The translations under genes were made by a program, and so were the position numbers. Below are positions 32,601-45,021 of a DNA stretch of 64,000 nt, one piece after another. Position 1 is the stretch's first letter; each line of letters begins with the position of its first letter. The notes under the pieces are model-generated. The model was given only the letters and a program-made list of their open reading frames with translations. It did not search any database and was not told the origin of the DNA. Source of the DNA: Cryptomeria japonica. Taxonomy: Eukaryota; Streptophyta; Pinopsida; Cupressales; Cupressaceae. The stretch spans positions 143,711,041 through 143,775,040 of the forward strand of contig NC_081406.1 of the NCBI RefSeq assembly GCF_030272615.1, in the 5' to 3' direction.

Positions 32601-33123
32601 TCACTGTGTCATTTGAGACTCTTTTAGTTCTGTCAAGTCTACTACTGGTGGAAGGTAACCCTGTTATTGCTTTTACTACTTCTTTGGTGATCTTATGGAT
32701 TGAATCCAACCAAAATAATTCTCCATGGACTCTGCTTAGCACATTTCTTATAATATCCTCAGAAAAATCAGGAATGCTAAGAATATCAACAAAACCTAGG
32801 GTTTCTACTACCTTGTGTTCCTGCTTGACATTTTTAGATTCATCACAAATCATAGTCCTCTACATGTTTTTGATCTCATCATCACCTAATTCCTCTATAT
32901 GACAATGTATGCATATTCTAGGGTCTTCAACATAGACTACTCCCTTGGGTATTTTAGAGAATGCACCTAGGGTATCTTCTTTCTTCACAATTTCAGTAAC
33001 CAGTTTGAATACGAGTCTAGGGCGCTTAATAACGTCAATCACAATAGGGTTTGCAATAAATTTAGGAGTGGAGGAGGATGCCATGAATATAAATACCTCA
33101 ATCTGCCTTAGGGATGAGTGCAT
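29644..33123 (-). pseudogene. ORF2 of element G, best-preserved copy
   Basis: About 1,160 codons. It starts MASSSTPKFIANPIVIDVIK (33123). A stop precedes a 644-codon open stretch (30919-32853), followed by frame changes near 30930 and 30150 and a C-terminal helical part (29644-30084, MIEDLDKEIRKAQDEINNIA). Shared blocks with E and B: GVVYVEDPRICIHCH; LSRVHGELFWLDSIHKITKE then VVKAITGLPS; EINVRFVSMILGYKATHANR; a KYQKEICFVIKKDEILMEAI block then VPRTIW; and NKITEDGKLKNISKLYNTLF. A Lys/Arg-rich, nuclear-localisation-like stretch (KKMTPKKKKIKQ) sits mid-protein. The C-terminus has strong heptad character. No enzyme motif is recognised. Confidence 0.8.
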
Positions 33124-33464
33124 GGATGAACTGCTTCACTTCTTCGCTAAGGATGTCTTTGCTCAGGAATTTCCACGCTCTCAAAGATTTGAATGCTCGG
33201 TGAATGAAAAAGGAGCCAAAACACTTGCTTTATAATGTTATTTTCTCCAACTACCATATTTAATGCTTGCCGGTTAAGTCACAACTTAACTCATCTGCCG
33301 GTATAGAAGTAATTTCAACTTCTCACCATCAACCGAGGGAATAATAGCATATTTTTCATTTTGTTGCTAAACCCCCAAAGGATTTTCCTTTAGTTAGATG
33401 AAGAGTCTCCTGTCAATGGAGTGATACTCTGTTCTTCTGGTGGAGGAGTAATCCCATCAACATC
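33124..33464 (-). other. Spacer between gag-like ORF and ORF2 of G
   Basis: 341 bp with no gene. A GGGATTACTCC-type segment and stops separate the two ORFs, as in E and B. Confidence 0.5.
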
Positions 33465-34501
33465 CTAACCTAACTTTCTGATCCATTGTTTTGAGAATTC
33501 TTGCTTTACCTCTTCAACCTTTTCTTTACCTTTCAAACTAGGACATTTGTTATTTTCCGGTGAAGTCTTGCTTCTACAAAATTTTGCAATATGTCCAACT
33601 TTGTTACAAGCATAACAAGTCACATTATTTTTCTGAATAGCTGTCCCATATCCTATGCTGGTATGTGTTTTGCATTGATTAGATAGGTGTCCAAATCTTC
33701 CACAAACATAACATCTTACATTCATTCTGCAGTTTTCTGAATTATGACCAATTTTGTTGCATTTAGAACATTGACCGGTGGGTGTATTAGTGTTCTGATA
33801 ATTTCTAGATCTACACTGATTTTCTCTATGACCATACTTGTTATAGTTAAAGTATTTCCCATTAAATTTGTAGGCATTAGGTTGTCTTACCGGTTTACTA
33901 TGATCATGATTGTTTGCAGTACCAGAGCTTTCACCAAGTTCAAAGCCAAGGGCATTTGTATCACCATTAGGTTTCTGATTCTTTAGCATGTCAACAAGTT
34001 CTTCTAAACTTTTCTTGAATTTCTCCTTGTGTTGATTTGCAACAGCCAATTCACTTTCCAAGATTCCTTTCTGTCTCATAAGTTCAGTTCTGTCATTTTG
34101 TGTATGTATCAAATCTGTCTTCAACATATCATTTTCATGGCTGAGTCTTGTGTTTTCATTTCCAACATCATTCAGTCTTCTAACCAAGTCTTCTTCATTC
34201 TTCTTCTGATTTTCAATTTCTTTACAAATCTCATAGTCATATCCTGCATCTCATTCTACATTGTACAATTATCTTGTCTCAGCTGGTTCACCAGATCATT
34301 AAGAGTTTCCTTTTCATCTTCATCTTTCTGCATCTTTTCACAAAGTTCTCTTCTCTTGCTCCTTGCAATAGTGAAATTCTCTTGAAGTCCTTGAATGATA
34401 TCTTGAGCAGCCTTCAGATCATCCTCAACTTTGATATTTTTCACTTTTTCTGCATCATAGTCTGAAAGAGCTGTTTCCAATTGCTTTCTTAAATTTTCCA
34501 T
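33465..34501 (-). pseudogene. Coiled-coil + CCHC gag-like ORF of element G
   Basis: ATG at 34501 reads MENLRKQLETALSDYDAEKV. The N-terminal ~80 residues form a clear coiled coil. After a frame break near 34200 it continues as NENTRLSHENDMLKTDLIHT, more coiled coil. Then come RQPNAYKFNGKYFNYNKYGH (degenerate knuckle) and three good CCHC knuckles: CSKCNKIGHNSENC, CYVCGRFGHLSNQC and CYACNKVGHIAKFC. The C-terminus is Lys rich. The order matches E (9568-10878) and B (48941-50090). It probably binds RNA and assembles particles. Confidence 0.82.
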
Positions 34502-34558
34502 CTCTACTAGTGACAAGATCTTCCTCAAGATGTTAGGCTTTTGAAAATAGAGGATCGG

Positions 34559-34570
34559 GCTCTGATACCA
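34559..34570 (-). other. Primer-binding site of G
   Basis: Plus-strand GCTCTGATACCA, the exact Met-initiator site on the minus strand, two bases from the LTR. Confidence 0.92.
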
Positions 34571-34572
34571 AT

Positions 34573-35360
34573 TGTTAGGATTCCCAAAGATACTGAGAGG
34601 GGGAGGAGTGAATCAATATCTGACCGGTGTAATAATTTTCTTAACTTATAAAATGAAAAGCATATCAAAACTGTGTACCGGTAAACCAAAAATAATGCAA
34701 CAAAGAAGAAAAACAACCATAACATAAGAAACACACCATAACACAATATTTTAATGAGGAAACCTGGTGTGGGAAAAACCTCGATAGAATTTGTGACCCA
34801 CAATATTCACTTACTAGCCAATAAGAGAATAGTACTACTTACAATAGGGGCATGCACATGCAGGAAGGCCAAGTGCCTAGAGCTCACTGCTCAATTACAA
34901 AGAAGTCACACTGACTTACAAAAATGGATTATACAAATCCAATGTCTTGTACTGCTTCAGATTAGCATCTACTATGCCAGATTCAGTACTGGTTTAAGCT
35001 CTGCTACATACATAAACCCTTATCCAATAATTCGCATATTAGGTCTACTATCATCTTTCCATCAATCACCTATTAAATGATCTACAATGATCTCATACAT
35101 ATATGAGTCATATTACAATCCACCAAGTCAGCTTTACAAAAGATTTTACAATTAATTACAAAATATATATATACAAAATTCCTGTCAGCCAGGGTGCCGA
35201 TAATCTTCCTTTTTGGTGCTGGTGATCTGCATGCTAGTGTAGAGTCTATCAGAGTTGGTGCCTATGCTTTCCTACCAGTATCACATGATTGTAAGGTTGC
35301 CATAAATGATAATACCTTCAATCACCTACAATTTCTCATTGGAGTGTGCGTTTGCCAACA
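34573..35360 (-). repeat. 5' LTR of element G
   Basis: Plus-strand TGTTAGGATTCCC...TTTGCCAACA. It has the C-run (sense) near the end, a ggaaacc...gggaaaaacc block, and the hairpin cluster AGGC-CAAGT-GCCT (34866-34878), GAGC-TCACT-GCTC (34880-34892), AAGTCA-CAC-TGACTT (34903-34917). Confidence 0.85.
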
Positions 35361-36738
35361 GTATCCACTTTGGAGAACGTGTGTATTCTCTTATCCTTCC
35401 AAGATGTCATCTTTATTAAAGATCTCCTCTACTCTTGGAGGTAGATATCTTAATGCAAATATCTCTTCATCCTTTGTTAATTATGCATCTCACAAAGGGA
35501 TCCCTTTACATTCGTAGTAAGATATCTCTTTTACAATTATTTCTTCCTTTCTTAATGAAATGAATTCTATTCAGGAGTCTTTCTTCCTAGCTTGGAATGC
35601 ATGTATTATTGATTAGTGGATATCTCCTTGGCGTTGAAGGTGGGTGTCCTTATTTTTATCTAACTTAAGACATCAACATAGGACTATGTTGAAATCTTAA
35701 GGGGGGGCATATATGCTACCTCCTAGTTGCATTTCGGTTATCAATTATCAATATGGGATTATTGCATCATCATTTCATTCATCAATATGGGATTATTGCA
35801 TCCTCATGCTTAATCCTCATTGCATTTATCAATATGGGATTATTGTATCCTCATGCTAAATCATTATTTCATTTATCAACATGGGATTGTTGCATCCTCA
35901 TGCTTCATCCTCATTTTATGCATCATTTGTCTTAATAAAGGTTATACATTCTCAAAACAAGAGCGAAACTCTTACATGAGATGTACCCGAGGATAGACAT
36001 TTGCCCCTTGTCATTTGCATTTACATTACATGTATTAAACAAGTTGAATCACACTAGAAACCATAAGAAACAAAATCTTATACAGAGTGCTATACACTTG
36101 AAACTAGACATCACTTGCACACACGCATGAGGATGAGTGGAACTAGCGGAATAGGGTTAGACTATTCCTACTCTACTCCCCAACATAGATCACCTAGATG
36201 AAAACATCTAGGGGAAAATTGTCTATGTTCTTCTCTCTCATCATTATTTTGATGGATCACCTAGATAAGCACATCTAGCATGAATTCATGCTCTCTTTTC
36301 TTCTTCTCATGAGCTCATAGATTTTCTATTGATAGTTCATGGATGATGCTTTCTTTTCTCTTTTATGTGATCACTTGCATTCATGAGATGTATTTTTTCA
36401 AGAATGATATTAGTTGTTGAGACATTTTGATATCAAGGTCTCTTTGACTAGTTGACTTAAGGTCTTATTTTTGGTTCTTAGCTTTGTTGTGTGTCTTTTG
36501 CGTTTGTCTATCTTTTTTTGTCTTTGTTTGAATTTTTGTTTTGTCTTGTTTTTTTGGTGCCCTTTCATATGTTTGAGTGAGTTAAGATCCTAAGATTGGA
36601 GGTTTGGTTCCTCAAAATTAGTGATATCTTATACTCCTTGTGATTTTTTCTCCACATTCCTTCTCTCCTTGATCTCTCTTTCATCTAATTTACCATGAGT
36701 ATTTGCGTAAGCTCATACTCCCGCTAAAGGGGATTAAA
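35361..36738 (+). other. Element M 3' region with minisatellite and polypurine tract
   Basis: No gene. It contains a four-unit repeat (35747-35925), a hairpin CCTAGATG-AAAA-CATCTAGG (36193-36212) enclosed by CATAGA/TCTATG, and CTAAAGGGGATTAAA (36724-36738), a polypurine tract directly before a TG LTR start. Confidence 0.55.
35747..35925 (+). repeat. Minisatellite, about 47-bp unit
   Basis: The core ATCAATATGGGATTATTGC recurs at about 35747, 35781, 35828 and 35875 (the last as ATCAACATGGGATTGTTGC), followed by ATCCTCATGCT. The first period is short (34 bp), the other two are 47 bp. Confidence 0.8.
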
Positions 36739-37289
36739 TGTAGCATCATAAAATTGTACCCTTCATAATTTTGACCACATTTGGGGCCCTCACCTTAGTG
36801 TTCTCATCCCTATGCTTGATCAGGACCTATTTGTACCCCTACCTTCCAATAATGGCATCAATATCACATTTTACCTTCTCTGGACCCCTTGTCCTAGCCC
36901 TAAATTGGGGTAGGACTAGGGTGTGGTTCCTTGGTCATCACCAAGACCATGGTGCCATGCCATGGTCCTCCTCAATTGGGCCTAATTTAAACCCTTGTTC
37001 CTATCTCAAATTTGAGTAGGAAACCTTTCCCCATGTCGGCCTATGTCTGAAAAATAACATTTGATAATGGGAAAGTATATAAGGAGGATTTCCCCTTTGA
37101 TTTGAAAATAAGACATGTATTGGGAGAATTATAGTTAAGAAATCAAACATTTGAGCATTGAAGTATTCATCATTAATCATTTCTAGAGGTCTCCAAGGTT
37201 GCATATTCTTCATTCATCAATTATGGAGCATCATTACATCATTCATTTGCAAGCATGTGCGTGTGATTAGGGTTTTGTCATGTTCATGT
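36739..37289 (+). repeat. 3' LTR of element M, first part
   Basis: It starts TGTAGCATCATAAAATTG after the polypurine tract. The TATA box TATATAAGG (37076-37084) lies in GGGAAAGTATATAAGGAGG. It is cut by element A at the CATGT target site (37285-37289) and continues at 43945. Confidence 0.65.
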
Positions 37290-38347
37290 TGTAGGTCCCA
37301 GAGACAACTGAGAGGGGGGGGGGTGAATCAGTTGTCTAATAAATTCAAACCAAAATCTTATTAACCAACTTAATGCTTAAATACTGGTAAGACAGTTAAG
37401 TATGCCGGTAAAAAGTGTTAACAGAAAATGCTATACTGGTAAGAATTAATGCATGAAACATAAGCACAAAGTCACCCACAACACATGACACAAATATTTG
37501 TACGTGGAAACCCTATAAGGGGAAAAACCATGGTGGGAAACCTTACCCACAATAAGATGATACTATTGTAGATAGTAAGTGTACAAAGAGGGGTCTGCAC
37601 ATGCAGAAAGGCCAATAGCCTAGAGCTCACGGCTCAAACACAAATGGGAGTCACACTGACTATAGTTGGATGGTTAAATCCAATGAGAATGCACTGCACA
37701 AAATAGCATCTTCATATGCTGGATTCAGTACCAATGTAATGCTGATATGCTTTTACAAAAACCTAACTTCACTTTCAAATGATGTCTTTGTGTATATCTC
37801 TGCTTGATCTCGCATATACCCTTCCTTAAATTTTTTTTGCATTCCACACTTGATCTTACAAATAAGATCTTACATTTATACCATACCTTAAGACCAATTT
37901 TAGTAGGTCGGCTCTACAAGATATTACAATAAAACATTTTACAAATAATACAATATCTGATGCAATAACCGATTGAACATTTTAGCTTAATGCATTTACA
38001 ACAATAATAAATCATTTCCATAGCGTGCCATGCTGATTTGGAAAAGATAAACCTATTGGTGTAACCCTAGATAACCTGGACCTTTTTGCCGGTAAAAGAA
38101 AATATGCAAAAAAGAATATGCCAATGATTATTACTTCAAAGTAAAGTGTCCACATGATGTCTTCGACATTACCAAGTGTCTTCCATGTCAATGGAGGTAC
38201 CGGTAAACATTATATCCTATTGGTTAACCATATACCAGTGATTGTTTGCACAGTTTACTGTTTGCCGGTGAATGTTGCTGGATCTCCAAAGTAGGTGTAT
38301 TTAGCAGGTGTTGACATCAATGACAAAACAATACCAAAATACCAACA
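37290..38347 (-). repeat. 3' LTR of element A
   Basis: Plus-strand TGTAGGTCCC...AATACCAACA, 1,058 bp. Hairpin cluster: CTGCA-CA-TGCAG (37595-37606), AGGC-CAATA-GCCT (37609-37621), GAGC-TCACG-GCTC (37623-37635), AGTCA-CAC-TGACT (37649-37661), TTGGAT-GGTTAA-ATCCAA (37666-37683). Confidence 0.93.
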
Positions 38348-38535
38348 ATCTCCCCCTTTGGCATTGATGACAACATGAGATGGAAAAACCATCAAAGTGC
38401 CAAAACAGAAATGCCAAGTACAGAAACCAATTCTCCCCCTGGGAGTAATATGTGTTTATACCAAACTCTCATACCAATCTCTCTTCAATGTTTTATCTCT
38501 CCCTAATGTTTTTCCATATATCTCTCCCCCTTTGA
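38348..38535 (-). promoter_or_regulatory. Repeated polypurine tracts of A
   Basis: Sense-strand AAAGGGGGAGAT abuts the LTR (38348-38359). A second AAAGGGGGAGAG lies at about 38523-38533. Confidence 0.88.
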
Positions 38536-38723
38536 CATCAAATGCCAAAGTCACAAAAGGTCAAGTTCATACAAAATACCAACCAATTCAATATACCAAC
38601 TACTCCCCCTGAGAAGTAGCTTCCTCATCAAATACCGGAATAAAAGATTTGTCCATTTAATTATGTCGATTGATGACAATCATCAACTGTCTAAGTCTCT
38701 ATCGGTGGAGGTAAGACTCCGAG

Positions 38724-41700
38724 CTAATCTCTGAGATAGTCAAAAGTTTCCTTAGGCAAAGGTTTTGTAAAAATATTTGCAAGTTGTTCTTTAGTATTCA
38801 CATAAACCAATTTTATTTCCTTTTCTTCAACTTTTTCCCTTAGAAAATTTAGTTTGATAGAAACATGTTTTGTTTTAGAATGTAATACTGGATTCTTGGA
38901 TATATCAATTGCTGTAGTGTTATCACAATATATAGTAATAGGTTCCTTGCATTTTACCTTTATGTCTTTCAACATTTGCTTAAGCCAAAGTACCTGTGTA
39001 CAGTTTGTTGCTGCTGCAACTTATTTTGATTCTGTTGTTGATAAAGATGTACAACTCTGTTTCTTACTTAACCAAGAAACTAATCTCTTTCCAAGAAAGA
39101 ATGCTCCTCTAGTGGTGCTTTTTCTATCATCCACATCTCCTGCCCAATTTGCATCTGTGTATGCATATAAATCAAAATTTTCATCTTTAGGATACCATAA
39201 TCCAAGATTTGCTGTACCTTGTAAGTACCAAAAAATCCTTTTTACTGCTGATTCATGACTTTCCCTAGGATTACTCTAAAATCTAGAAACTATACATACT
39301 GCATTCATAATATTAGGTCTAGTTTGTGTCAAATACAGTAAACCTCCTATCATAGATTTGTATCTAGTTGGATTAACAGGTGTAGATTCATCCTTTTGAG
39401 AGAATTTGTCATTTGTAGTCATAGGTGTGCTTACCGGTTTAGAGTTCTCCATCCCAAATTTCTTGAGTAGCTCTTTCAAGTACTTAGATTGACTCAAAAA
39501 TATGCCTTTATTAGTCTGTAAAATCTACAATCCTAAAAAGAATTTTATTTCTCCAATCATAGACATTTCAAATTCATGCTGCATTTTAAGAGAAAATTCT
39601 TTGCATAATCCATCTTCTCCTCCAAAGATTATATCATCAACAAATACTTCCATAATCAAGATGTCATCATTAGTTACTTTGTAATATAAATTGCTATCTG
39701 CATTTCCTTTAGTAAAACCAATTTTTAAAAGATACTTATCCAATCTTGCATACCAGGCTCTTGGAGCTTGTTTTAGTCCATACAGAGATTTTCTTAATCA
39801 GCAAACCATATCATTGTCATCTGTCAAAGAAAATCCATTAGGTTGTTTAATATAGACTTCTTCTTCAAGATCTCCATTCAAAAATGCACATTTAATATCC
39901 ATTTGATAAACTTTGTAATCCTTGTGAGTTGCAAAGGCCAAGAATAATCTAACTGCCTCAATTCTGGCTACCGGTGCAAAGGTTTCATTGTAATCAACTC
40001 CTTCTTTCTAAGAATATCCCTTACACACTAGTCTTGCTTTATTCTTGGCAACCTTACCATCTTCATTGAGTTTGTTTCTAAATACCCATTTGGTTCCAAT
40101 TACATTTTTATTTTCAGGTCGGGGAACTAATGTCCAAGTATTATTTTTCTCAATTTGTCCTAATTCTTCTTCCATTCCAAAATTTATCTTCACATGCCTC
40201 ATTGATAGATAATGGTTCGATTTGAGAAATAAGACATACCTCTTCATTTTCTAATCTTCCTCTTGTCATGACTCCTTTAAATTTGCTTCCAATTATCTGA
40301 TCTTCAGAATGATTCAACCTTACATACCGGGGTGTCTTAGTCGGTTGTTGTTCTTCAATTACTGTGGAATCCTCTGATGATACCGGAGTAACTGGATCAT
40401 CATTATGTACCGGTGGATTTACTGTTGGTTCATTTGTCATAATTTCTATTACCGGTTTAGAGTCTATATACCTTGAAGTTCCTTTGAATTGTTCGTCAAT
40501 CTTTACATTTGTACTTTCAACAATTTTTTGTAATCTTTTATTAAAACATCTATAAGCTTTACTCTTAGATGAATAACCAAGAAATATTCCTTCATCACTT
40601 CTAGGGTCAAACTTGCCAATATACTCATCTCTTCTAATATAATATTTACTTCCAAAATTTTTGAAATACTTAAGAGTAGGAGTATTACCAAACCATAGTT
40701 CATGAGGGGTCTTACCGGTTTCACCTTTGATGTGAACTTTGTTGAATGTATAGAGAGAAGTGCTTACTGCCTCTCTCCAGTACACATGTGGTAGATTTGC
40801 TTCTGATAACATACTTCTTGCTGCATCCAAAATAGTTCTATTTTTCCTTTCAACGACTCCATTCTGTTGTGGTGTCCGAGGTGCTGATAGTTGTCTTTTG
40901 ATTCCATTTACTTCAAAAAATGTATTAAAATCTCTAGATGTGAATTCTCCTCCTTGATCTGATCTTAAACATTTAGTTTTCTTACCGGTTTCATTTTCAA
41001 CCATTGCTTTGAATAGTTTGAACTTCCCAAGTGCTTCTGATTTTTCCCTGAGAAAAGTAACCCAACACATTCTAGAATAATCATCAATAATTAGCATGAA
41101 ATATCTATCACCTTGTAAGCTTTTAGTTCTAGCCGGACCACATAAATCAATGTGAATTAAATCAAGAGCATTATTGGATTTTTTTGGAATACTTTGGAAA
41201 CTAGCTCTAACATGTTTTCCAAATTGACATTCCTTGCAAATTGTATTATGAGGTTTGATAATTTTAGGTAGATCTCTAACCGCCTTAGAAGTACTGATTT
41301 TTACCATGCAATCAAAATTTACATGACATAGTCTTTTATGCCATAGCCAACTTTCATCTTTATGAGAAATTAAGCATGCCTTTTCACTGTTATTCAAATG
41401 AAAGATATTACCTCTAGTCTGATTACCTGTTGCAATTTCCAAACCAGTTCTATTCATGATTTTGAATTTTCCATTTTTAAATTGTAACTGAAAACCTTTC
41501 TCAACTAATTGACCAACACTTAAAAGATTATGTTTTAATCCTTCAACATAGTAAACATTGTCAGTGTTATGTTTACCATCAAGAGATATTGAACCCTTAC
41601 CTTTGATTGAACAGGCTTTGTCATCTTCGAATCTTACTAAACCTCCATTGTATTCTTGAAAGTTCAAGAATTTACCTTTGTCTCCAGTCATGTAATGTGA

Positions 41701-42837
41701 GCATCCTGCGTCAATAATCCATTCATCCTTTGATTCAACTTTAGCTGCTAGGGCTTGTTCTACCGGTTGAGCAATAGGTACCAGTTGATCTTCTATTATA
41801 GCAACAAAGACCCATCCATTGTTTGCTAGATCCTCATTAGAATCATCAGTCAAACCTTCATCAACAATGTAACAAGATTTAACATTGTTTTTCTTAAATC
41901 TGTATCTCTGATATTCAGGATTAGGTTTGTATGTCCTTCTAGCTTCTTCTCTTAGTCTAGCATGTCTATCAGGGCATCTTGAAGCCATATGACCAATCTT
42001 ATTGCAGTTGAAACATTTAAAGGGTGCTTTACCTTCATACTTACTTCCAATTGGACCTTTTGGCATTTTTCTTGCAAATAGTGCTTCAAGTTCTTCAAGC
42101 TCTTCATTCTCCTTCCTGGTTTCTTCAAGTTCTCTTGAATAGAAGGCTCTCCAGTCTGATTTGTCAAAAGATGGAGCAGATGATGTTGATGCTTTGAAGG
42201 CCAAATCAGTTTTTATAGTAGCAACAAGACCAAATTCCTCAATTTCAAAAGCTGAAAGTTTTCCAATCAATGTATCCCTAGTTATTGATGTATTAGGCAT
42301 TTTTCTTAACTCATTTATAGCAGTAACCTTCATTTTATATGCCGGTGGAAAACCTCTTAAGATTTTTGAAACAATCTCATCTTCACTCAAGGTTCCTCCA
42401 CAACATTTGATACCTAAAACAATTTCATTTACTCTTTCCATAAAAGGAGAAATCCTTTCATCTTCTTCCATTTTCAGATGTTCATACCTGACTCGAAAGA
42501 TTTCAAGTTTTGCAATTTTGACTGTGGAATCCCCTTCATTCAATGTTTCCAAATGATCCCAAATAGCTTTTGCAGTGGATCTATCTGATAATCCCATGAT
42601 TTGTTGATCTGATAATGCGCTCAAAAGTGCTTCTCTTTCTTTGCAATCATTTTCTTCATCTTTAGCTAATGTAATAGGAGCAGTCTGACTAGCTATAGCA
42701 GTAGTATAACCATTCTTAGTAACTTCCCAGATATCTTTACCAATGTAATTCAGATGTGTCTCCATTTTGATTTTCCATATTCCATAGTTGGTTCCATCAA
42801 GTTTAGGACTATCCTTTCTGAAATAATTAGTAGACAT
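38724..42837 (-). pseudogene. gag-pol: Copia gag-pol of element A
   Basis: The first 895 codons (40150-42837) are open: gag start MSTNYFRKDSPKLDGTNYGI, UBN2 core, zinc knuckle CFNCNKIGHMASRCP, protease DAGCSHYMTGD, integrase zinc region (HKRLCHVNFD, ICKECQFGK) and catalytic residues in LIIDDYSR, LRSDQGGEFTS and NGVVERKNRTI. A frame change near 40200 moves to RT (TWTLVPRPENKNVIGTKWVF). Stops follow (after KGYS, within VC-stop-LRKSLYGLKQ). The RT centre is FVDDIIFGGE. RNase H/C-terminal parts are at 39276-39497 (SMIGGLLYLTQTRPNI) and 38724-38975 (KTKHVSIKLNFLREKV, ANIFTKPLP). Gag to integrase look coding-competent; RT is broken. Confidence 0.93.
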
Positions 42838-42880
42838 TGGATCTGCTCAAGTTGTTAAACTTCTGCAAAAAGAGGACCAA

Positions 42881-42892
42881 GCTCTGATACCA
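42881..42892 (-). other. Primer-binding site of A
   Basis: Plus-strand GCTCTGATACCA, Met-initiator type, two bases from the LTR. Confidence 0.93.
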
Positions 42893-42894
42893 AT

Positions 42895-43939
42895 TGTAGG
42901 TCCCAAAGACAACTGAGAGGGGGGGGGGGGGTGAATCAGTTATCTAATAAATTCAAACCAAAATCTTATTAACCAACTTAATGCTTAATACCAGTAAGAT
43001 AGTTAAGTATGTCGGTAAATAGTGTTAACAGAGAATGCTATACCGATAAGAATTAATGCATGAAACATAAGCACAAAGTCATCCACAACACATGACACAA
43101 ATATTTGTATGTGGAAACCCTATAAGGGGCAAAACCACGGTGGGAAACCCTACCCACAATAAGATGATACTACTGCAGATAGTAAGTGTACAAAGAGGGG
43201 TCTGCACATGCAGAAAGGCCAACAGCCTAGAGCTCACTGCTCAAACACAAATGGGAGTCACATTGACTACAGTTGGATGGTTAAATCCAATGAGAATGTA
43301 CTGCACAAAATAGCATCTTCATATGCTGGATTCAGTACCGGTGTAATGCTGATATGCTTTTACAAAAACCTAACTTCACCTTCAAATGATGTCTTCATGT
43401 ATATTTCTGCTTGATCTCGCATATACCCTTCCTTAAATCTTTTTTGCATTCCACACTTGATCTTACAAATAAGATCTTACATTTATACCATACCCTAAGA
43501 CCAATTTTAGTAGGTCGCTCTACAAGATATTACAATAAAACATTTTACAAATAATACAATATCTGATGCAATAACTGATTGAGCGTGTCGGATTAATGCA
43601 TTTGCAACAATAATAAATCATCTCCATAGCATGCCATGCTGATCTGGAAAAGATAAACCTGCCGGTGTAACCCTAGATAACTTGGACCTATTTACCGGTA
43701 AAAGCAAATATGCAAATAAGAATATGCCAATGATTATAACTTCAAAGTAAAGTGTCCACATGATGTCTTCGACATTACCAAGTGTCTTCCATGTCAGTGC
43801 AGGTACCATTGAACATTATATCCTGCTGGTTAACCATATACTGGTGATTGTTTGCACAGTTTATTGTTTGCCAGTGAATGTTGTTGGATCTCCAAAGTAG
43901 GTATTGACATCAATGACAAAACAATACCAAATACCAACA
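42895..43939 (-). repeat. 5' LTR of element A
   Basis: 1,045 bp, closely matching 37290-38347. The G-run (sense C-run) near the left is longer here. The same hairpin cluster is seen at about 43203-43291. Confidence 0.93.
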
Positions 43940-43944
43940 CATGT

Positions 43945-44092
43945 CATTTCATACAACATATGTGATTACATTCAAGAAGAAAAGCATCATTGTCATTCAT
44001 TGCAGATCTGAGGTATACCTTTCCATCATCTATTTCAATTATTTTCAATATTTCATTCAAGGTTGATTCCGAATTGGGGTTTGAATTAGGCA
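43945..44092 (+). repeat. 3' LTR of element M, second part
   Basis: 148 bp between A and B, with no gene. It ends with AGGCA (44088-44092), the target-site copy of B. Reading across it, ...GAATTAGGCA continues as AAACCCC at 51168. Confidence 0.6.
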
Positions 44093-45021
44093 TATTAGAA
44101 TCAAGGATCACTAAGAGTGGGGAGGGGGGGGTTGAATCAGTGATCTACCAGAAATTAATATCACAAACTTATTCTTTATACATCGGTTAGCAATGCATAG
44201 CAGAAAAAAGATAATCATGCAACAAAGAATACACAAATCCACAACACCATTTTTACGTGGAAACCTAGAAAGGGAAAAACCACTATAGGGCAGGAACCCA
44301 CAATATTCATATACTATGACCAAGAGTACATAAATATTACATAGATGGGGAATGCACTTGCATTTAGGCTCACTGCTGAAATATAGTTGACCAGAAGGCT
44401 ACAACCTCCAGGAAAGTTTGACTGACTTACAATTTGATTACAATGAGAAAATACAAGGAAATTAACTCTCAAGTAGCATCTCATAATGCAATAATGAGTT
44501 CCAATTAAGCACTGAATCTCTAATTGTCTTCACTCGACAAATACCCTATCTTTGTCTCTGTTAGCTACCAGATTAAATATGCACATGAAGCTACACTCAA
44601 TCGCACCAAAACTAATCACCACATCAATAACATACCAAAAATCAATCGCTAAATCGATCTTATATATCTGGTCTTAACACAAAAGCAATCTCCTTCAAGT
44701 CGGCTTCAATCTCGAATAAAACATAGCACCAGACCAAAATATTATAATCACATGCTTCCTAAGGGTCTTACCAATCATGGAGATCACAAAAAAAATCACC
44801 AAAAATACCGCAATAATTGAAAATCATTTTGGATCAAAATAATACTGAAATACCATGTTTTACCTGTTAACTATCTACCGGTTACCTCCATCTTTCGGAT
44901 AAGATGAGTCATGATTGCTAGATCAAATCATCAAGAAGATTTTCCATAAATGACAACCCTAAACAAATATACAACTACCGGAAGTCATCTGAAATCTCTG
45001 GATGAGTGTCAATTGCCAACA
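44093..45021 (-). repeat. 3' LTR of element B
   Basis: Plus-strand TATTAGAATC (the other copy has TGTTTGAATC) to GCCAACA. It shares AATGCA-CT-TGCATT (about 44350-44363) and the acgtggaaacc...gggaaaaacc block. Confidence 0.92.

Larger units (their letters stand above)
29455..35360 (-). mobile_element. Polymerase-less Sirevirus-like element G (3' LTR lost)
   Basis: The right side has a complete LTR (34573-35360, 788 bp), primer site, gag-like ORF and ORF2. The polypurine tract ATATCCCCCTTT (plus strand, 29466-29477) is present, but left of it only TATTGCTAACA (29455-29465) remains where a LTR should be. GTATC precedes this (29450-29454) and GTATC also follows the right LTR (35361-35365), a TSD. 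No pol domains are present. Layout and protein motifs match E and B. Confidence 0.83.
37290..43939 (-). mobile_element. Copia (Sirevirus-like) LTR retrotransposon A
   Basis: 6,650 bp with the exact TSD CATGT (37285-37289 and 43940-43944). LTRs are 37290-38347 and 42895-43939. Primer site and polypurine tract are canonical. The internal 4.5 kb encodes gag-protease-integrase in one long open frame plus a broken RT-RNase H. It is the most complete pol-bearing element here and shares LTR end signals, primer site and polypurine tract with E, G and B, so elements of this kind are plausible helpers for them. Confidence 0.95.

Noticed and set aside
35753-35935. Small ORF of 60 codons
   Set aside because: It is a reading of the minisatellite.
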